Part shown: one piece after another, positions 16,656-26,412 of the stretch
How positions within the stretch are numbered: the first letter of the stretch is position 1
Layout of the letters: each line of letters begins with the position of its first letter
NCBI GenBank assembly: GCA_944392135.1
Contig: CALXVQ010000009.1
Span: forward strand, 1-64,000
Source: an uncultured Rickettsiales bacterium
GTDB lineage: Bacteria; Pseudomonadota; Alphaproteobacteria; Rickettsiales; UBA1997
Reading direction: 5' to 3'
DNA length: 64,000 bases
Translations under genes and position numbers: made by a program
Notes under the pieces: generated by a model
Told to the model about the DNA's origin: nothing
Database searches by the model: none
What the model saw: the letters and a program-made list of their open reading frames with translations, nothing else

Positions 16656-17726
16656 GTGTTAATTGAGCCATATAAAAATAAAAAATTATTATATTTAGAT
16701 AAAATAAAAAATGAATTATTTAATAATTTTTTAGATTGTAAACTACATCATTCATTATTATTTGTTGGTGAAAAAGGTATTGGAAAATCTACATTGTGTT
16801 ATCATTTAGCTAATAAAATTTTAGATAATTCTTCTACATTAAAAAGCAATGAACCAGTATCTCTATTTGGCGATATAGAAGTTGTTAATGAAAATGAATT
16901 ATCAGAAAAAAACCCTACTTTTAATTTAATAATAAATAAAAAACATCCAGATCTTTTAGTTATAGAAAAAGAAAAAGATGAAAAAACTAATAAAGTTGAT
17001 AAAGAAATTAAGGTTGCATCTGCTAGAAAAATTAATGATTTTATTACATTAGCACCTTTTGCTTCCAGTAGTAAAGTTATTATTATTGATAGCATTGACG
17101 AAATGAATACTTCTGCACAAAATGCAATTTTAAAAGTTTTAGAAGAACCATTAAAAAATACTTATATATTTTTAGTTTGCCACAATATCAATAAAATATT
17201 AGATACTATTAGATCTAGATGTAGAGAAATAAATATTAATAAATACAATTTTGAAGAATGGAAAGAAATTTTATTATATGTTTATAATGAAAAAGTAAAG
17301 TTATTAAATGATGAACAATTATTAAATTTATTTGATTTATCAAATGGTTCAATTTCTTATGCAATAGATATTATAGATGAAGATGGAATATTTTTATATA
17401 ATAATATTGAAAATATTTTAGCACAAAAAACATTAAATATAGAAGAAGTACAAAATTTAGCAGAAAAATTAAATAATAATGAAACTCTATATAATTTATT
17501 TCAAGAATTTATATTATTATTTTTATATAAGTCTTTAAAATATTATTCTAATGGAGAATCAAAAAATAATTTTAAAGAAAATAATACACAATTTCTATTA
17601 AAAAATAATGAAAAAAAATTATTAGATAAAATTACTTTTGTAAAAAGTGTATTTTTTGATACAAATACATATAATTTAAGCAAAAAACATGCAATAATAG
17701 TCTTATTTAATAATATTTTTAATTAA
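16656..17726 (+). CDS. holB: DNA polymerase III delta-prime subunit
   Basis: 356-residue AAA+ clamp-loader subunit. Walker A is FVGEKGIGKSTLC near residue 38. A Walker B-like VIIIDSIDEM lies near 145, followed by NAILKVLEEP and then the SRC-type IRSRCREI sensor, as in delta-prime/gamma subunits. The roughly 40-residue segment between the Walker A and B motifs (LIINKKHPDLLVIE) is typical of alphaproteobacterial HolB. It starts with GTG, 8 bp after the LpxC-like gene, so the two are probably one transcript. The 3' end overlaps the convergent recG by 8 bp. Confidence 0.88.
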   Translation: MLIEPYKNKKLLYLDKIKNELFNNFLDCKLHHSLLFVGEKGIGKSTLCYHLANKILDNSSTLKSNEPVSLFGDIEVVNENELSEKNPTFNLIINKKHPDLLVIEKEKDEKTNKVDKEIKVASARKINDFITLAPFASSSKVIIIDSIDEMNTSAQNAILKVLEEPLKNTYIFLVCHNINKILDTIRSRCREININKYNFEEWKEILLYVYNEKVKLLNDEQLLNLFDLSNGSISYAIDIIDEDGIFLYNNIENILAQKTLNIEEVQNLAEKLNNNETLYNLFQEFILLFLYKSLKYYSNGESKNNFKENNTQFLLKNNEKKLLDKITFVKSVFFDTNTYNLSKKHAIIVLFNNIFN

Positions 17727-19908
17727 ATATATCTTTATTAAAAGTCTCATCATAACTAAACATTTGCAACAATGTTTTTATAGATTCACTATTTAATAAA
17801 TTTTTATCTTTTACTATTTGTTTAGCTATTTTTGATGCTTGCAATAATAATGTGTAATGACTAGATAGATTTGCAATTAAATATTCTTGATAACCACTTT
17901 GTTTTACTCCCAACATCTCACCAGAACCCCTTAATTTTAAATCTTCTTCTGCAATATAAAAACCATCAGAGCTATTTTTTAAAATTTCCATTCTTTTTTT
18001 TAAAGAATTTGTTAGTTTTTCATAAAATAAAATACAATAAGACTGTTTATCCCCCCTTCCTACTCTGCCCCTTAATTGATGAATTTGCGATAAGCCAAAC
18101 CTTTCGGGACTTTCAATAATTATAATTGTAGCATCAGGCACATCAACACCAACTTCAACAACTGTTGTAGATACTAGTATTTTTGTTAACCCATTTTTAT
18201 CACTAAAATCAGCCATTATTTTATCTTTTTCTTCTTCTGTCATTTTACCATGCAACAACCCTAATTCTTCTTCTTTAAAAAATTTTTTAAATTCTTCATA
18301 TCTTTGAAATACTGGTGTAGCTGGTAAATTTTCACTTTCATCAATTAAAGGACATATCCAATAAATTTTCTCATTTTCTTTAATTTTTTCTTTTATTCTT
18401 GCAATTAAATCATTAAATCTTTCTTTTTGTAATGATGTTGTAATAATTTCTTTTCTGTTTTTAGGTTTTTCTTTGATTGTGGAAATATCCATATCACCAT
18501 ATATTGTTAAAGCTAATGTTCTAGGAATTGGTGTTGCTGTCATAATTAAAGTATCGGTATTCTTTCCTTTTTCTATTAAATTTAATCTTTGAGCTACACC
18601 AAATTTATGTTGTTCATCTATTACAACATATTCTAAATTTTTAAACTCAACTTTTTCTTGAAATATTGCATGTGTACCAATCAATATATCAATATCTCCA
18701 TTTTTCAAGGCATTTAGTATTTTTTCCCTCTTTTTTCCTTTTATTTTTCCAGTTAATAAGGCAATTTTTATTTTTATATTTTTTTCATTTTTGCCAAAAT
18801 CTAATAATGAATTTTCTAAATTCTTTTTGCTTGAAGCTAATTCGTTATAATCAATTATTTCAATATTGTTTGATTTAGCACAAATATTTTTTAGCCATTC
18901 AAAATGTTGAGTAGCTAAAATAGAAGTAGGCACCATAAATGCTATTTGTTTATGATTTTCTAAAAATGGCAACATACTCAAAAAAGCAACAACAGTTTTT
19001 CCACTTCCAACATCACCCTGCACTAATCTAAGCATTCTTTTTTGAGAATATAAGTCATCTTCAATTTCTTTAATAACTTTTTTTTGATCATTTGTAAGTT
19101 CAAAAGGTAATAATTCTAAAAAATATTTTTTTAAAGAATTATTTTTATTTACAAAAATATCTTTTTGATTTTCTAATTTTATTTTTTCTTTTACTAAATT
19201 AAAACTAATCTGGTTTGCTAATAATTCATCAAAAGCTAATCGTTCAATATAGGGGCTATTATCTAATAATTCGTTATCATTTTTTGCATTATGCATACTT
19301 AATATACTTTCTTTCCAACTTTTCCAACCATTTTCAAATAATAAATCATTAGGCAACCATTCTGGTAAATCTGGTATTTTTTGCAAAATTTTTTGTATAT
19401 TTTGTCTTAAATTTTTATTTATCAAGCCAGCAGTTAAAGGATATATTTGTTCATAATTAGGTATATTTTGATTATTTACATAATCAGGATGAGTCATTTG
19501 CAATTCGTTATTAAATTTTTCAACTTTTCCACTAATAACGATTTCATTTCCTTCTTTAAACATTGGCTTCATATAATCAAGCATTTTAAAATATACAACT
19601 GTAATGAAACCAGTTTGATTATGGCATAAAATTTTGTGTGGTTGATAATTTTTATAAGGAATTTTGTAATCATCAACCACAACTTTTACTGTGATTAAAT
19701 CGCTATCTTGCACTATTCTTAAATCCGGATTTTCTTTTCTAAAAAGCACCTTTTCTGGTTTATGGTAAAGTAAATCAATAACTTTTAACTCTTTCTCAAA
19801 ATCAAGTGATCTTTTTAAAAGCAATCTTTCATATAATTTCATACTTCTATCAGTAAAGCCACTTAAATTTCTTAATGGAGTAAGTAAAAATCCTAATTTG
19901 TCTAACAT
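17719..19908 (-). CDS. recG: ATP-dependent DNA helicase RecG
   Basis: 729-residue superfamily 2 helicase that remodels stalled replication forks and Holliday junctions. The N-terminal wedge/OB domain (residues 1-250) precedes the helicase core. Walker A is GDVGSGKT near residue 298, motif II DEQH is in VVIDEQHKFGVAQR, motif III is TATPIPRTLALT, and motifs V-VI are STTVVEVGVDVP and QLRGRVGRG. All RecG signatures are present and the length is close to the usual 690-700. It follows lpxC by 5 bp and shares its transcript; the pairing of lpxC and recG is unusual. Confidence 0.96.
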   Translation of the reverse strand: MLDKLGFLLTPLRNLSGFTDRSMKLYERLLLKRSLDFEKELKVIDLLYHKPEKVLFRKENPDLRIVQDSDLITVKVVVDDYKIPYKNYQPHKILCHNQTGFITVVYFKMLDYMKPMFKEGNEIVISGKVEKFNNELQMTHPDYVNNQNIPNYEQIYPLTAGLINKNLRQNIQKILQKIPDLPEWLPNDLLFENGWKSWKESILSMHNAKNDNELLDNSPYIERLAFDELLANQISFNLVKEKIKLENQKDIFVNKNNSLKKYFLELLPFELTNDQKKVIKEIEDDLYSQKRMLRLVQGDVGSGKTVVAFLSMLPFLENHKQIAFMVPTSILATQHFEWLKNICAKSNNIEIIDYNELASSKKNLENSLLDFGKNEKNIKIKIALLTGKIKGKKREKILNALKNGDIDILIGTHAIFQEKVEFKNLEYVVIDEQHKFGVAQRLNLIEKGKNTDTLIMTATPIPRTLALTIYGDMDISTIKEKPKNRKEIITTSLQKERFNDLIARIKEKIKENEKIYWICPLIDESENLPATPVFQRYEEFKKFFKEEELGLLHGKMTEEEKDKIMADFSDKNGLTKILVSTTVVEVGVDVPDATIIIIESPERFGLSQIHQLRGRVGRGDKQSYCILFYEKLTNSLKKRMEILKNSSDGFYIAEEDLKLRGSGEMLGVKQSGYQEYLIANLSSHYTLLLQASKIAKQIVKDKNLLNSESIKTLLQMFSYDETFNKDIFN

Positions 19909-19913
19909 ATTAA

Positions 19914-20765
19914 TTATTCAATAACATAATTGCTTTTATCAGCAAAAATAGCTTTTAAAATTTCATTATTTAATGTATGTCCTGGTTTATTTGCTGTAAT
20001 TTTACCTTTTAAAAAATAACCACTTGTATACATATCACCAACACAATCCAGTAATTTATGTTTTACAACTTCGCTATCACATCTAAAACCACTTTCATTT
20101 AAAATTGTGTTTTCATTAAATACCATAGCATTATCTAAACTTCCACCTAATGCAAGGCCATGTTGCCTCATAAATTCTATTTCTTTTTCATTACAAAAGG
20201 TTCTAGCCTTTGCTATTTCATTTGCAAAATTATTTGCATCACCATTAAATTCAAAGGTTTGTTTTCCAATGCCACCATAATTATATTCAACTGCAATATT
20301 TATTTTATATTCATTAGATGGTTCAATTTTTACATAGCTATCTTTATCTTGAACTTGAACTTCTTTGAGAATTTTTAAGAATTTTTTTTCTTTATTTAAT
20401 TCTTTAATGCCAGCCTTTTGAATTTCTTTTATAAAAATTTCAGCACTTCCATCCATAATTGGAACTTCTTGATTATCTATTTCTATAATAGCATTATCAA
20501 TATTACAAGCCCACATTGCAGCCATAAAGTGTTCTATTGTTTGTACCACAACCTTATCTTGATTAGCAATAGTAGTTCCTAATTGTGTATTAACCACATT
20601 TTTATATAAAGCTGGAATTTCATTATTTTTATCTTTTACATCAATTCGTTTAAAAACAATACCTGTATCTTCTAATGCAGGTTTAATATTTATATTAACT
20701 TTTACACCACTATGTAAACCTATTCCACTAAACGAAATATTATCTTTAATAGTATTTTGTTTCAT
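19914..20765 (-). CDS. lpxC: UDP-3-O-acyl-N-acetylglucosamine deacetylase
   Basis: 283-residue zinc deacetylase, the committed step of lipid A synthesis. Zinc ligands are intact: His in QTIEHFMAAMW near residue 76 and His/Asp in VVKHKLLDCVGDMY near residues 235-240. GIGLHSG near residue 16, the catalytic-base region VPIMDGSAEIF and the final GHTLNNE segment are also present. Length is slightly below the usual 300. It is the functional counterpart of the ligand-less paralogue 3 kb away, and shows that the cell makes lipid A. Its promoter region is shared with the divergent argR-like gene. Confidence 0.95.
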   Translation of the reverse strand: MKQNTIKDNISFSGIGLHSGVKVNINIKPALEDTGIVFKRIDVKDKNNEIPALYKNVVNTQLGTTIANQDKVVVQTIEHFMAAMWACNIDNAIIEIDNQEVPIMDGSAEIFIKEIQKAGIKELNKEKKFLKILKEVQVQDKDSYVKIEPSNEYKINIAVEYNYGGIGKQTFEFNGDANNFANEIAKARTFCNEKEIEFMRQHGLALGGSLDNAMVFNENTILNESGFRCDSEVVKHKLLDCVGDMYTSGYFLKGKITANKPGHTLNNEILKAIFADKSNYVIE

Positions 20766-20897
20766 TTTCTTTTATTATTATTTATTTATTATAAAATAAA
20801 ATATATTTTTATAAATGTAAATATAAAATAAAAATATTGATTTATATTTTATATAGTTTATATTTAATATTATTATTAATGATAAATATGTATACCT

Positions 20898-21329
20898 ATG
20901 AAATTAAATTTTTTAGTAAAAGAAATCATTGAAAATAATGTCATTACAAAACAAACTGACATTACAGATATTTTAGAAAAAAAATATAAGATTAGTGTTA
21001 CTCAATCAAATATTTCTAGAATATTAAAACAAATCAAAGCTATTAAAGTTGTTGATACTAATGGAAATGTTGTTTATGAAATACAACAAAAATTAGAAGA
21101 ACAATGTGATTGGGCAAAAAAATTAATTAATAAAATTGATGATAATGGACAATTGATTTCTATTTCTTCTTATCCTGGTTCTGCTAATATTATTGGACAA
21201 TTAATTGATGAAAGAAATATTGGTAATATAATGTCAACTTTGTCAGGTGATTCTACAACAATAATTATACCAAAAGATCCTTCAAAAATTAAAGAATTAA
21301 AGAAAGAAATAGAAAAAATTTTATTATAA
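20898..21329 (+). CDS. argR: ArgR family transcriptional regulator
   Basis: 143 residues, the length of arginine repressors. The N-terminal winged helix has VTQSNISRILKQIKAIKV, matching the ArgR recognition helix. The C-terminal oligomerisation/arginine-binding domain has SSYPGSANIIGQLID and TLSGDSTTIII, matching the TxPGxAxxxAxxLD and TIAGDDTxxxx motifs. The two adjacent Asp residues that contact arginine read GDST here, so effector binding may differ. It is divergent from lpxC and 8 bp before a lipoprotein gene. No ARG-box palindrome was recognised. Confidence 0.85.
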   Translation: MKLNFLVKEIIENNVITKQTDITDILEKKYKISVTQSNISRILKQIKAIKVVDTNGNVVYEIQQKLEEQCDWAKKLINKIDDNGQLISISSYPGSANIIGQLIDERNIGNIMSTLSGDSTTIIIPKDPSKIKELKKEIEKILL

Positions 21330-21337
21330 ATAGATTA

Positions 21338-22852
21338 ATGATAAAGTATAATAAATATTTTGTTATATTATATATTTTTCTAGTTTGTTCTTGTAGTAGT
21401 ACACTTGATAAAAGAAAAACTAGTCAATCTGTTTATATTGAAGTTATGAATAAAAATTATCAAAATGCACTAGAAATAGTAAATAATAATGAATTTTATT
21501 CAGAAGACACTTCAAAATTATTGAAATATCTTGAATTAGGTACTATCAATTATCTTAATAACAATTATTATCAGGCACTAAAAAACTTTGAAAAAGCAAA
21601 AAAAATTAGTGATGATTTATATACAATAAGTATTTCTAAGAAAGCTTTATCTGCATGGGATGCTAACCTGGATATTTATTATGGTGAAGTTTACGAAGCA
21701 TCCCTTATTAGATTTTATATATCTTTAATTAATTATAATTTATATCAACAAGGTTTCTATGAAGCACATTTTGATGAAAATGGTATTTATGTACCAGAAC
21801 AACAATTAAATCAAAAAGAAAAAATATTTCACTTAAATTATGCTAAAACTTCGGTAATAGAATGGAATTCTTTTTTAGAAACTATACAAAATGAAAATTA
21901 TGGTGAAGCAACATATAAAGACGATATGCTTGCAAAATTATGGGGTGCTTTTATTCATTCTCAATTTAATTTTAAAAATGACGACCAAATAGCATTAAAT
22001 CTATATAATAATGCTAGCGATATATTATTAAAAAATTATAATATGTACTTAATATATAATGAAAAAAGTGAAAAATTTAACAAAGATTACAAAAATTTAC
22101 CAACTTTATCTTATCAAGAATTATATAAAAATTATATAAAAGACACAAAATATTCAAAAGATTTACAAAGCTACATAAAAAGAAATAAAAAAAATTTAGA
22201 AAAAAATCAAAAAGATAATTTAATTATATTAATCAAACAAAATTTAATTAGTCCTAAAACAGCTAAAACAATAGAAATACCTTTCCCAATTACTTCATTT
22301 GGTCCAACAGGTAGTCCAGCATATGAATTTACAAGAATGGCCATGACTACAAAAGAAGGTATGCCATATATATTAATAGAAGTACCAGAAATTAAAATTG
22401 ATAATACGATAAATAATTATACTGTAAACGTTTATGATCTAGAAGATAATTATATTGCTACTACTAATTTAACATTAATTGAACCAGTATCTTATATTGC
22501 AAAACAAGAATTAGAAAATAATATAATAGCAACACAAAGCAAAATAATATCTAGAATTGTAGCTAAATACTTAACAGCACTAGGTTCTTCTTATGCTTTA
22601 TATAATCAAGAAGATTCTTTATCAAAAATTACAGCATTATTGTCCTTTAAGGCATCATCTGAAATTATTAATCAAACATCATTAGCTGATTTAAGATATT
22701 GGATTACATTAGCTTCCGATATACAAATGGGTGGTATTAAATTAAATAATGGAAAATACAAAGTACAAATAATATCAAATAACAAAGATATAATTTATGA
22801 AAATTTTATAACAATAAACAATAACACAAAGTTTATAGACTTAAATATCTAA
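21338..22852 (+). CDS. Large lipoprotein with N-terminal TPR-like repeats
   Basis: 504 residues. It has a hydrophobic N-terminus with lipobox LVCSC (Cys near residue 19), so it is predicted to be a lipoprotein. Residues 30-130 read as TPR-like helices (YQNALEIVNNN, YYQALKNFEKAKKISDD). The C-terminal half contains EIPFPITSFGPTGSPAYEF and YVAKQELENN-like segments, and resembles the uncharacterised COG3014 type of envelope protein. That assignment is tentative. It follows argR by 8 bp. An outer-membrane or periplasmic assembly role is plausible but unproven. Confidence 0.7.
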   Translation: MIKYNKYFVILYIFLVCSCSSTLDKRKTSQSVYIEVMNKNYQNALEIVNNNEFYSEDTSKLLKYLELGTINYLNNNYYQALKNFEKAKKISDDLYTISISKKALSAWDANLDIYYGEVYEASLIRFYISLINYNLYQQGFYEAHFDENGIYVPEQQLNQKEKIFHLNYAKTSVIEWNSFLETIQNENYGEATYKDDMLAKLWGAFIHSQFNFKNDDQIALNLYNNASDILLKNYNMYLIYNEKSEKFNKDYKNLPTLSYQELYKNYIKDTKYSKDLQSYIKRNKKNLEKNQKDNLIILIKQNLISPKTAKTIEIPFPITSFGPTGSPAYEFTRMAMTTKEGMPYILIEVPEIKIDNTINNYTVNVYDLEDNYIATTNLTLIEPVSYIAKQELENNIIATQSKIISRIVAKYLTALGSSYALYNQEDSLSKITALLSFKASSEIINQTSLADLRYWITLASDIQMGGIKLNNGKYKVQIISNNKDIIYENFITINNNTKFIDLNI

Positions 22853-22997
22853 TTTAACATTTTTATATTTTTATTATCAGTAACGACAAGAAAAAAATAT
22901 TCATTGCAAGAGCTTGAAAAGTCAATGATAATCTCATTATTATCGGCTTGTCATTGCGAGACTTCGCAGAAGGAGTGGCAATCTCATTATTCTTGGC

Positions 22998-23305
22998 TTG
23001 TCATTGCGAGAGTTGCTTTTGCAACTCGTGGCAATCCATAAGAAATTAAAAATTGAAGCACAAAGTGAAAAAATGATAAGCTTGCTTAATCATTTTAGCT
23101 TGTCGTCCCACTAAGTGCAAAACGAACGAAGCATAAAAAATTGAAAATTGAAAATTAATATTTCATTTAAAATTAATCTTTGACTTGATTAAAAGTAGTG
23201 AATTCTTTTTCTTTTTTGTTTTTGCATTAATCTTTTGTGGTTTATGGATTGCTTCGTCGCCTTGCTCCTCGCAATGACGAAGGGGTACAAGAATAGTGAA
23301 TTCTT
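22998..23305 (+). repeat. Long direct repeat, copy A
   Basis: About 300 bp that recurs, mostly identical, at 23559-23865. It runs from TTGTCATTGCGAGAGTTG through a 170-bp AT-rich element (AATTGAAGCACAAAGTG ... ATTTCATTTAAAATTAA) into GGATTGCTTCGTCGCCTTGC and GGGGTACAAGAATAGTG. The same 170-bp element occurs inverted at 30.5-31.1 kb. Confidence 0.75.
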
Positions 23306-23558
23306 TTTATTTCATGTTTTTGTGTTTGTTATTAGTGGTTTGTGGATTACTTTGTCGTTTCACTCCAAGTAATGACAAAAGGGGTAAAATATAGCTAATT
23401 AATAAATATTGGTGATTTGTGGATTGCTTCGCTTTGCTCGCAATGACAGTACACCCACATCGTCATTGCGAAACTTCGTAGAAGTCGTGGCAATCTCGTT
23501 ATTCTTGGCTTGTCATTGTGAGACTTCGTAGAAGGAGTGGCAATCTCGTTATTCTCGA

Positions 23559-23865
23559 CTTGTCATTGCGAGAGTTGCTTGCAACTCGTGGCAATCCATA
23601 AGAAATTGAAAATTGAAGCACAAAGTGAAAAAATGATAAGCTTACTTAATCATTTTAGCTTGTCGTCCACAAAGTACGAAACGAACGAAGCATAAGAAAT
23701 TAAAAATTGAAAATTAATATTTCATTTAAAATTAATTCTTTGACTTGATAAAAAGTAGTGAATTCTTTTATTTTTCTGTGAATGAATAAAATAATAGCGG
23801 TTTATGGATTGCTTCGTCGCCTTGCTCCTCGCAATGACGAAGGGGTACAAGAATAGTGAATTCTT
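23559..23865 (+). repeat. Long direct repeat, copy B
   Basis: Second copy of the 300-bp repeat, about 560 bp downstream of copy A, with scattered substitutions and small indels. The pair looks like a local tandem duplication of a composite repeat. Confidence 0.75.
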
Positions 23866-24316
23866 TTTTCTTTTCTGTTTTTTATATTAACTTTTTGTGG
23901 TTTGTGGATTGCCACAGGCCTTTGGCCTTCGCAATGACAAATGAGTACTACTGATGAATTCTTTTTATTTTCTGTTTTTGTGTTTGTTATTAGTAGTTTG
24001 TAGATTACTTTGTCATTTCACTCCAAGTAATGACAAAAGGGGCAAAATATAGCTAATTCTTTTATTTTTATGTGAATGAATAAATATTAGTGGTTTGTGG
24101 ATTGCTTCGCTTTGCTCGCAATGACGAAGGTGATAAGTGTAATTATGGATCGCTTTGTAATTTTACTCCAAGCAATAACAAAGATAGTAAACCTAACTAT
24201 TAACTCAATTTTATTTACAATAATATAGGATAAATATTAGTTATAATTTATAGTGATAAATTGACATACTTATTATTTACAAATGTCTAAACAATAAAAA
24301 TATTAATTAGATAATT

Positions 24317-25369
24317 TTATTCATCAACTTTTGTAATTCTAGATAAAGCTTCTTCTTTATTTACTAAACCATCTCTTAATAATTTTTCAACATATTCAGC
24401 CATTGTCATCATACCATATCTAGAACCAGTTTGAATTAAAGAATCTATTTGATAAATCTTATCTTCTCTAATTAAGTTTCTTAAAGCACTTGTAGCAATT
24501 GCGATTTCAAAAGCAGGAATTCTTCCAGTGTTGGTACTATTTTTTAATAGTGTCTGTAAAACAATAATTTGTAAAGATGTTGATAACATATTTCTAACAA
24601 TATCTTTTTCTTCAGAATCAAAAGAATTTATAATTCTATCTACCGTTTTACTAGCAGACATTGTATGCAATGTAGATAAAACTAAATGACCTGTTTCAGC
24701 AGCAGTTAAAGCCATCCTCATTGTCTCTTTATCTCTCATTTCACCAACTAAAATAATGTCTGGATCTTCTCTTAATGCACCCCTTAAACCATCAGAAAAG
24801 TTTTTAACACTTTTACCTACTTCTCTTTGATCTATTAAAGAAACTTTTGTTTCATATAAATATTCTACCGGATCTTCTATGGTTATTATATGTTTAGCTT
24901 GATGTCTATTAATATAATCTATTAATACAGCTAATGTAGTAGACTTACCACTTCCTGTTGCACCACATATTAAAACAAGCCCTTTTTCTAAATTAACAAT
25001 TTTTTTCATTATACTAGGAAAATTACTTTCTTCTAATTTTGGTATGACAGTATTAAGTTTTCTAAAAACAACAGACAGCCCTTTAACACTCTTAAAAGCA
25101 TTAACCCTATATCTAGAATTATTTAATTCATTACAATAAGAAAAATCTGTTTGTAAGTTTTTTAATAAAGATTCTTGACTATATCCATCCATTATATCCA
25201 ATAAAATGTTAGATATATCCTTAGAAGCAAGTGGTGTTGAAAATTCAGTTAAAGGTACAATATCACCATTGATTCTAATAAATGGCAATACACCAGTTGA
25301 TAGATGTATGTCTGATGCATTTAAATCAGATGCCATATTTAAGATTTTATTCAAATCATTTTTATCCAC
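24317..25369 (-). CDS. pilT: PilT/PilU-type retraction ATPase
   Basis: 350-residue secretion-superfamily ATPase that powers type IV pilus retraction. The N-terminal PAS-like domain has ASDIHLSTG. Walker A is CGATGSGKSTT near residue 136. The Asp box IEDPVEY, Walker B LREDPDIILVGEMRD near 205, and the His box TGHLVLSTLHT follow. The PilT hallmark AIRNLIRE appears as ALRNLIRE. The gene is 3 bp after a TPR gene, forming a two-gene leftward operon. No pilin assembly operon is adjacent; the only other pilus-like gene in the window is the pseudopilin at 39051. Confidence 0.93.
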   Translation of the reverse strand: MDKNDLNKILNMASDLNASDIHLSTGVLPFIRINGDIVPLTEFSTPLASKDISNILLDIMDGYSQESLLKNLQTDFSYCNELNNSRYRVNAFKSVKGLSVVFRKLNTVIPKLEESNFPSIMKKIVNLEKGLVLICGATGSGKSTTLAVLIDYINRHQAKHIITIEDPVEYLYETKVSLIDQREVGKSVKNFSDGLRGALREDPDIILVGEMRDKETMRMALTAAETGHLVLSTLHTMSASKTVDRIINSFDSEEKDIVRNMLSTSLQIIVLQTLLKNSTNTGRIPAFEIAIATSALRNLIREDKIYQIDSLIQTGSRYGMMTMAEYVEKLLRDGLVNKEEALSRITKVDE

Positions 25370-25372
25370 TTT

Positions 25373-26236
25373 CTAACTCTTTTTGTTGTTTTTATATTTC
25401 AATTCATTAATTCTTTCTTGAATCTCAGTTCTTGGCAAGACATAAGCAGAATCTGGGTTATCAGGATAAGAAAGTAATTGAGTATATAAATATCTAGCTC
25501 GTGCAGGCTCACCTTTTAAATCATAAATCACTGCTAAATTATATTGATATTCTAAATTTGAATCATCTAACTGTATAGCTTTTTCTATATATTCTAATGC
25601 CTTATTATAATTAGCCACTCTTGTATAAGCTAAACTTGCTTGTGCTTGAAATAAAGGAGATGTTTTATTTTTATCAGCAATACTTGATAATAAATAAACA
25701 GCTTCATAAGGACTTTCATCAATAACTATTGATAGTAAATTAGCAGCAACCTGTTGGTCTGTTGGAAAATCTTTTGTAGCTTGTAAAAATAAAGGCTTTG
25801 CTTGTTGATATTGTCCTAAATATTGATATGCAGTAGCTAAACCTAAATTAGCATATGCATCATTAGGATCTTTTTGTAAAATTTGTTTATATACTTTTAC
25901 AGCAACCTCATACTGATTATAACTCATAGCATCAAAAGCTTTTCTTTTTAAGGCTATAACTTCTTTATCTTCTTTTTGCTTTACAATTTCAGCTTTTATT
26001 CCAGAATTATTTCTGTTTGCTGTTATATTATCTAGTGTAGTTGTATCACTATCATCCCAACCACCTCTTTGAATAATAATATTACCAGGATCTTGTGGTT
26101 TTTCTACCTCTTTTGAATAGATTAAATTTTCTTCAACTTTTTGAACAACACCAAGTGAATTAGTATTTTCAGCAAAACAAATACAAGTTAAACAAATACT
26201 GTAAATGCTTATAAAATTAAAAAATATCTTTCTCAA
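25373..26236 (-). CDS. Periplasmic TPR protein
   Basis: 287 residues with a signal peptide (about residues 1-22, ending CFAEN). Four to five tetratricopeptide repeats span residues 90-270 (NQYEVAVKVYKQILQKDP, AYANLGLATAYQYLGQY, YNKALEYIEKAIQLDD, YQYNLAVIYDLKG). TPR proteins of this kind act as assembly or tethering factors. Its coupling to pilT (3 bp) suggests a pilus-related role similar to pilotin/PilF or TadD, which is inference. Confidence 0.8.
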   Translation of the reverse strand: MRKIFFNFISIYSICLTCICFAENTNSLGVVQKVEENLIYSKEVEKPQDPGNIIIQRGGWDDSDTTTLDNITANRNNSGIKAEIVKQKEDKEVIALKRKAFDAMSYNQYEVAVKVYKQILQKDPNDAYANLGLATAYQYLGQYQQAKPLFLQATKDFPTDQQVAANLLSIVIDESPYEAVYLLSSIADKNKTSPLFQAQASLAYTRVANYNKALEYIEKAIQLDDSNLEYQYNLAVIYDLKGEPARARYLYTQLLSYPDNPDSAYVLPRTEIQERINELKYKNNKKS

Positions 26237-26412
26237 ATCTTTTAAAAATTATTAATAATTCATATACAAGAATAAACATATATTTTTTTTATTCAAGAAA
26301 AATTTATATTTTTTAAAATCTTTTTAAATTTTTTTCTTAATTATATTGAAAAATAATATTTAAGGTTTTATATTTTAATTAATTTTAATTTTATTAAATT
26401 TTTTTAAAAGGT

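Larger units (their letters stand above)
22890..24150. repeat. Cluster of palindromic and long direct repeats, locus 2
   Basis: The 1.46-kb gap between the lipoprotein gene and pilT holds no credible gene. It is packed with about a dozen units of the GTCATTGCGAGA...GTGGCAATC / GGATTGCTTCG...CGCAATGAC family in both orientations. Between them are AT-rich linkers with repeated phrases such as TAGTGAATTCTTTT. This is the densest repeat locus in the window. Confidence 0.85.

Noticed and set aside
22890-24150. CRISPR array
   Set aside because: Repeat units occur in both orientations with irregular spacing and no regular unique spacers; no cas genes in the window.
26237-26412. parS site near parB
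   Set aside because: No sequence close to the TGTTTCACGTGAAACA consensus was found here or elsewhere by eye.
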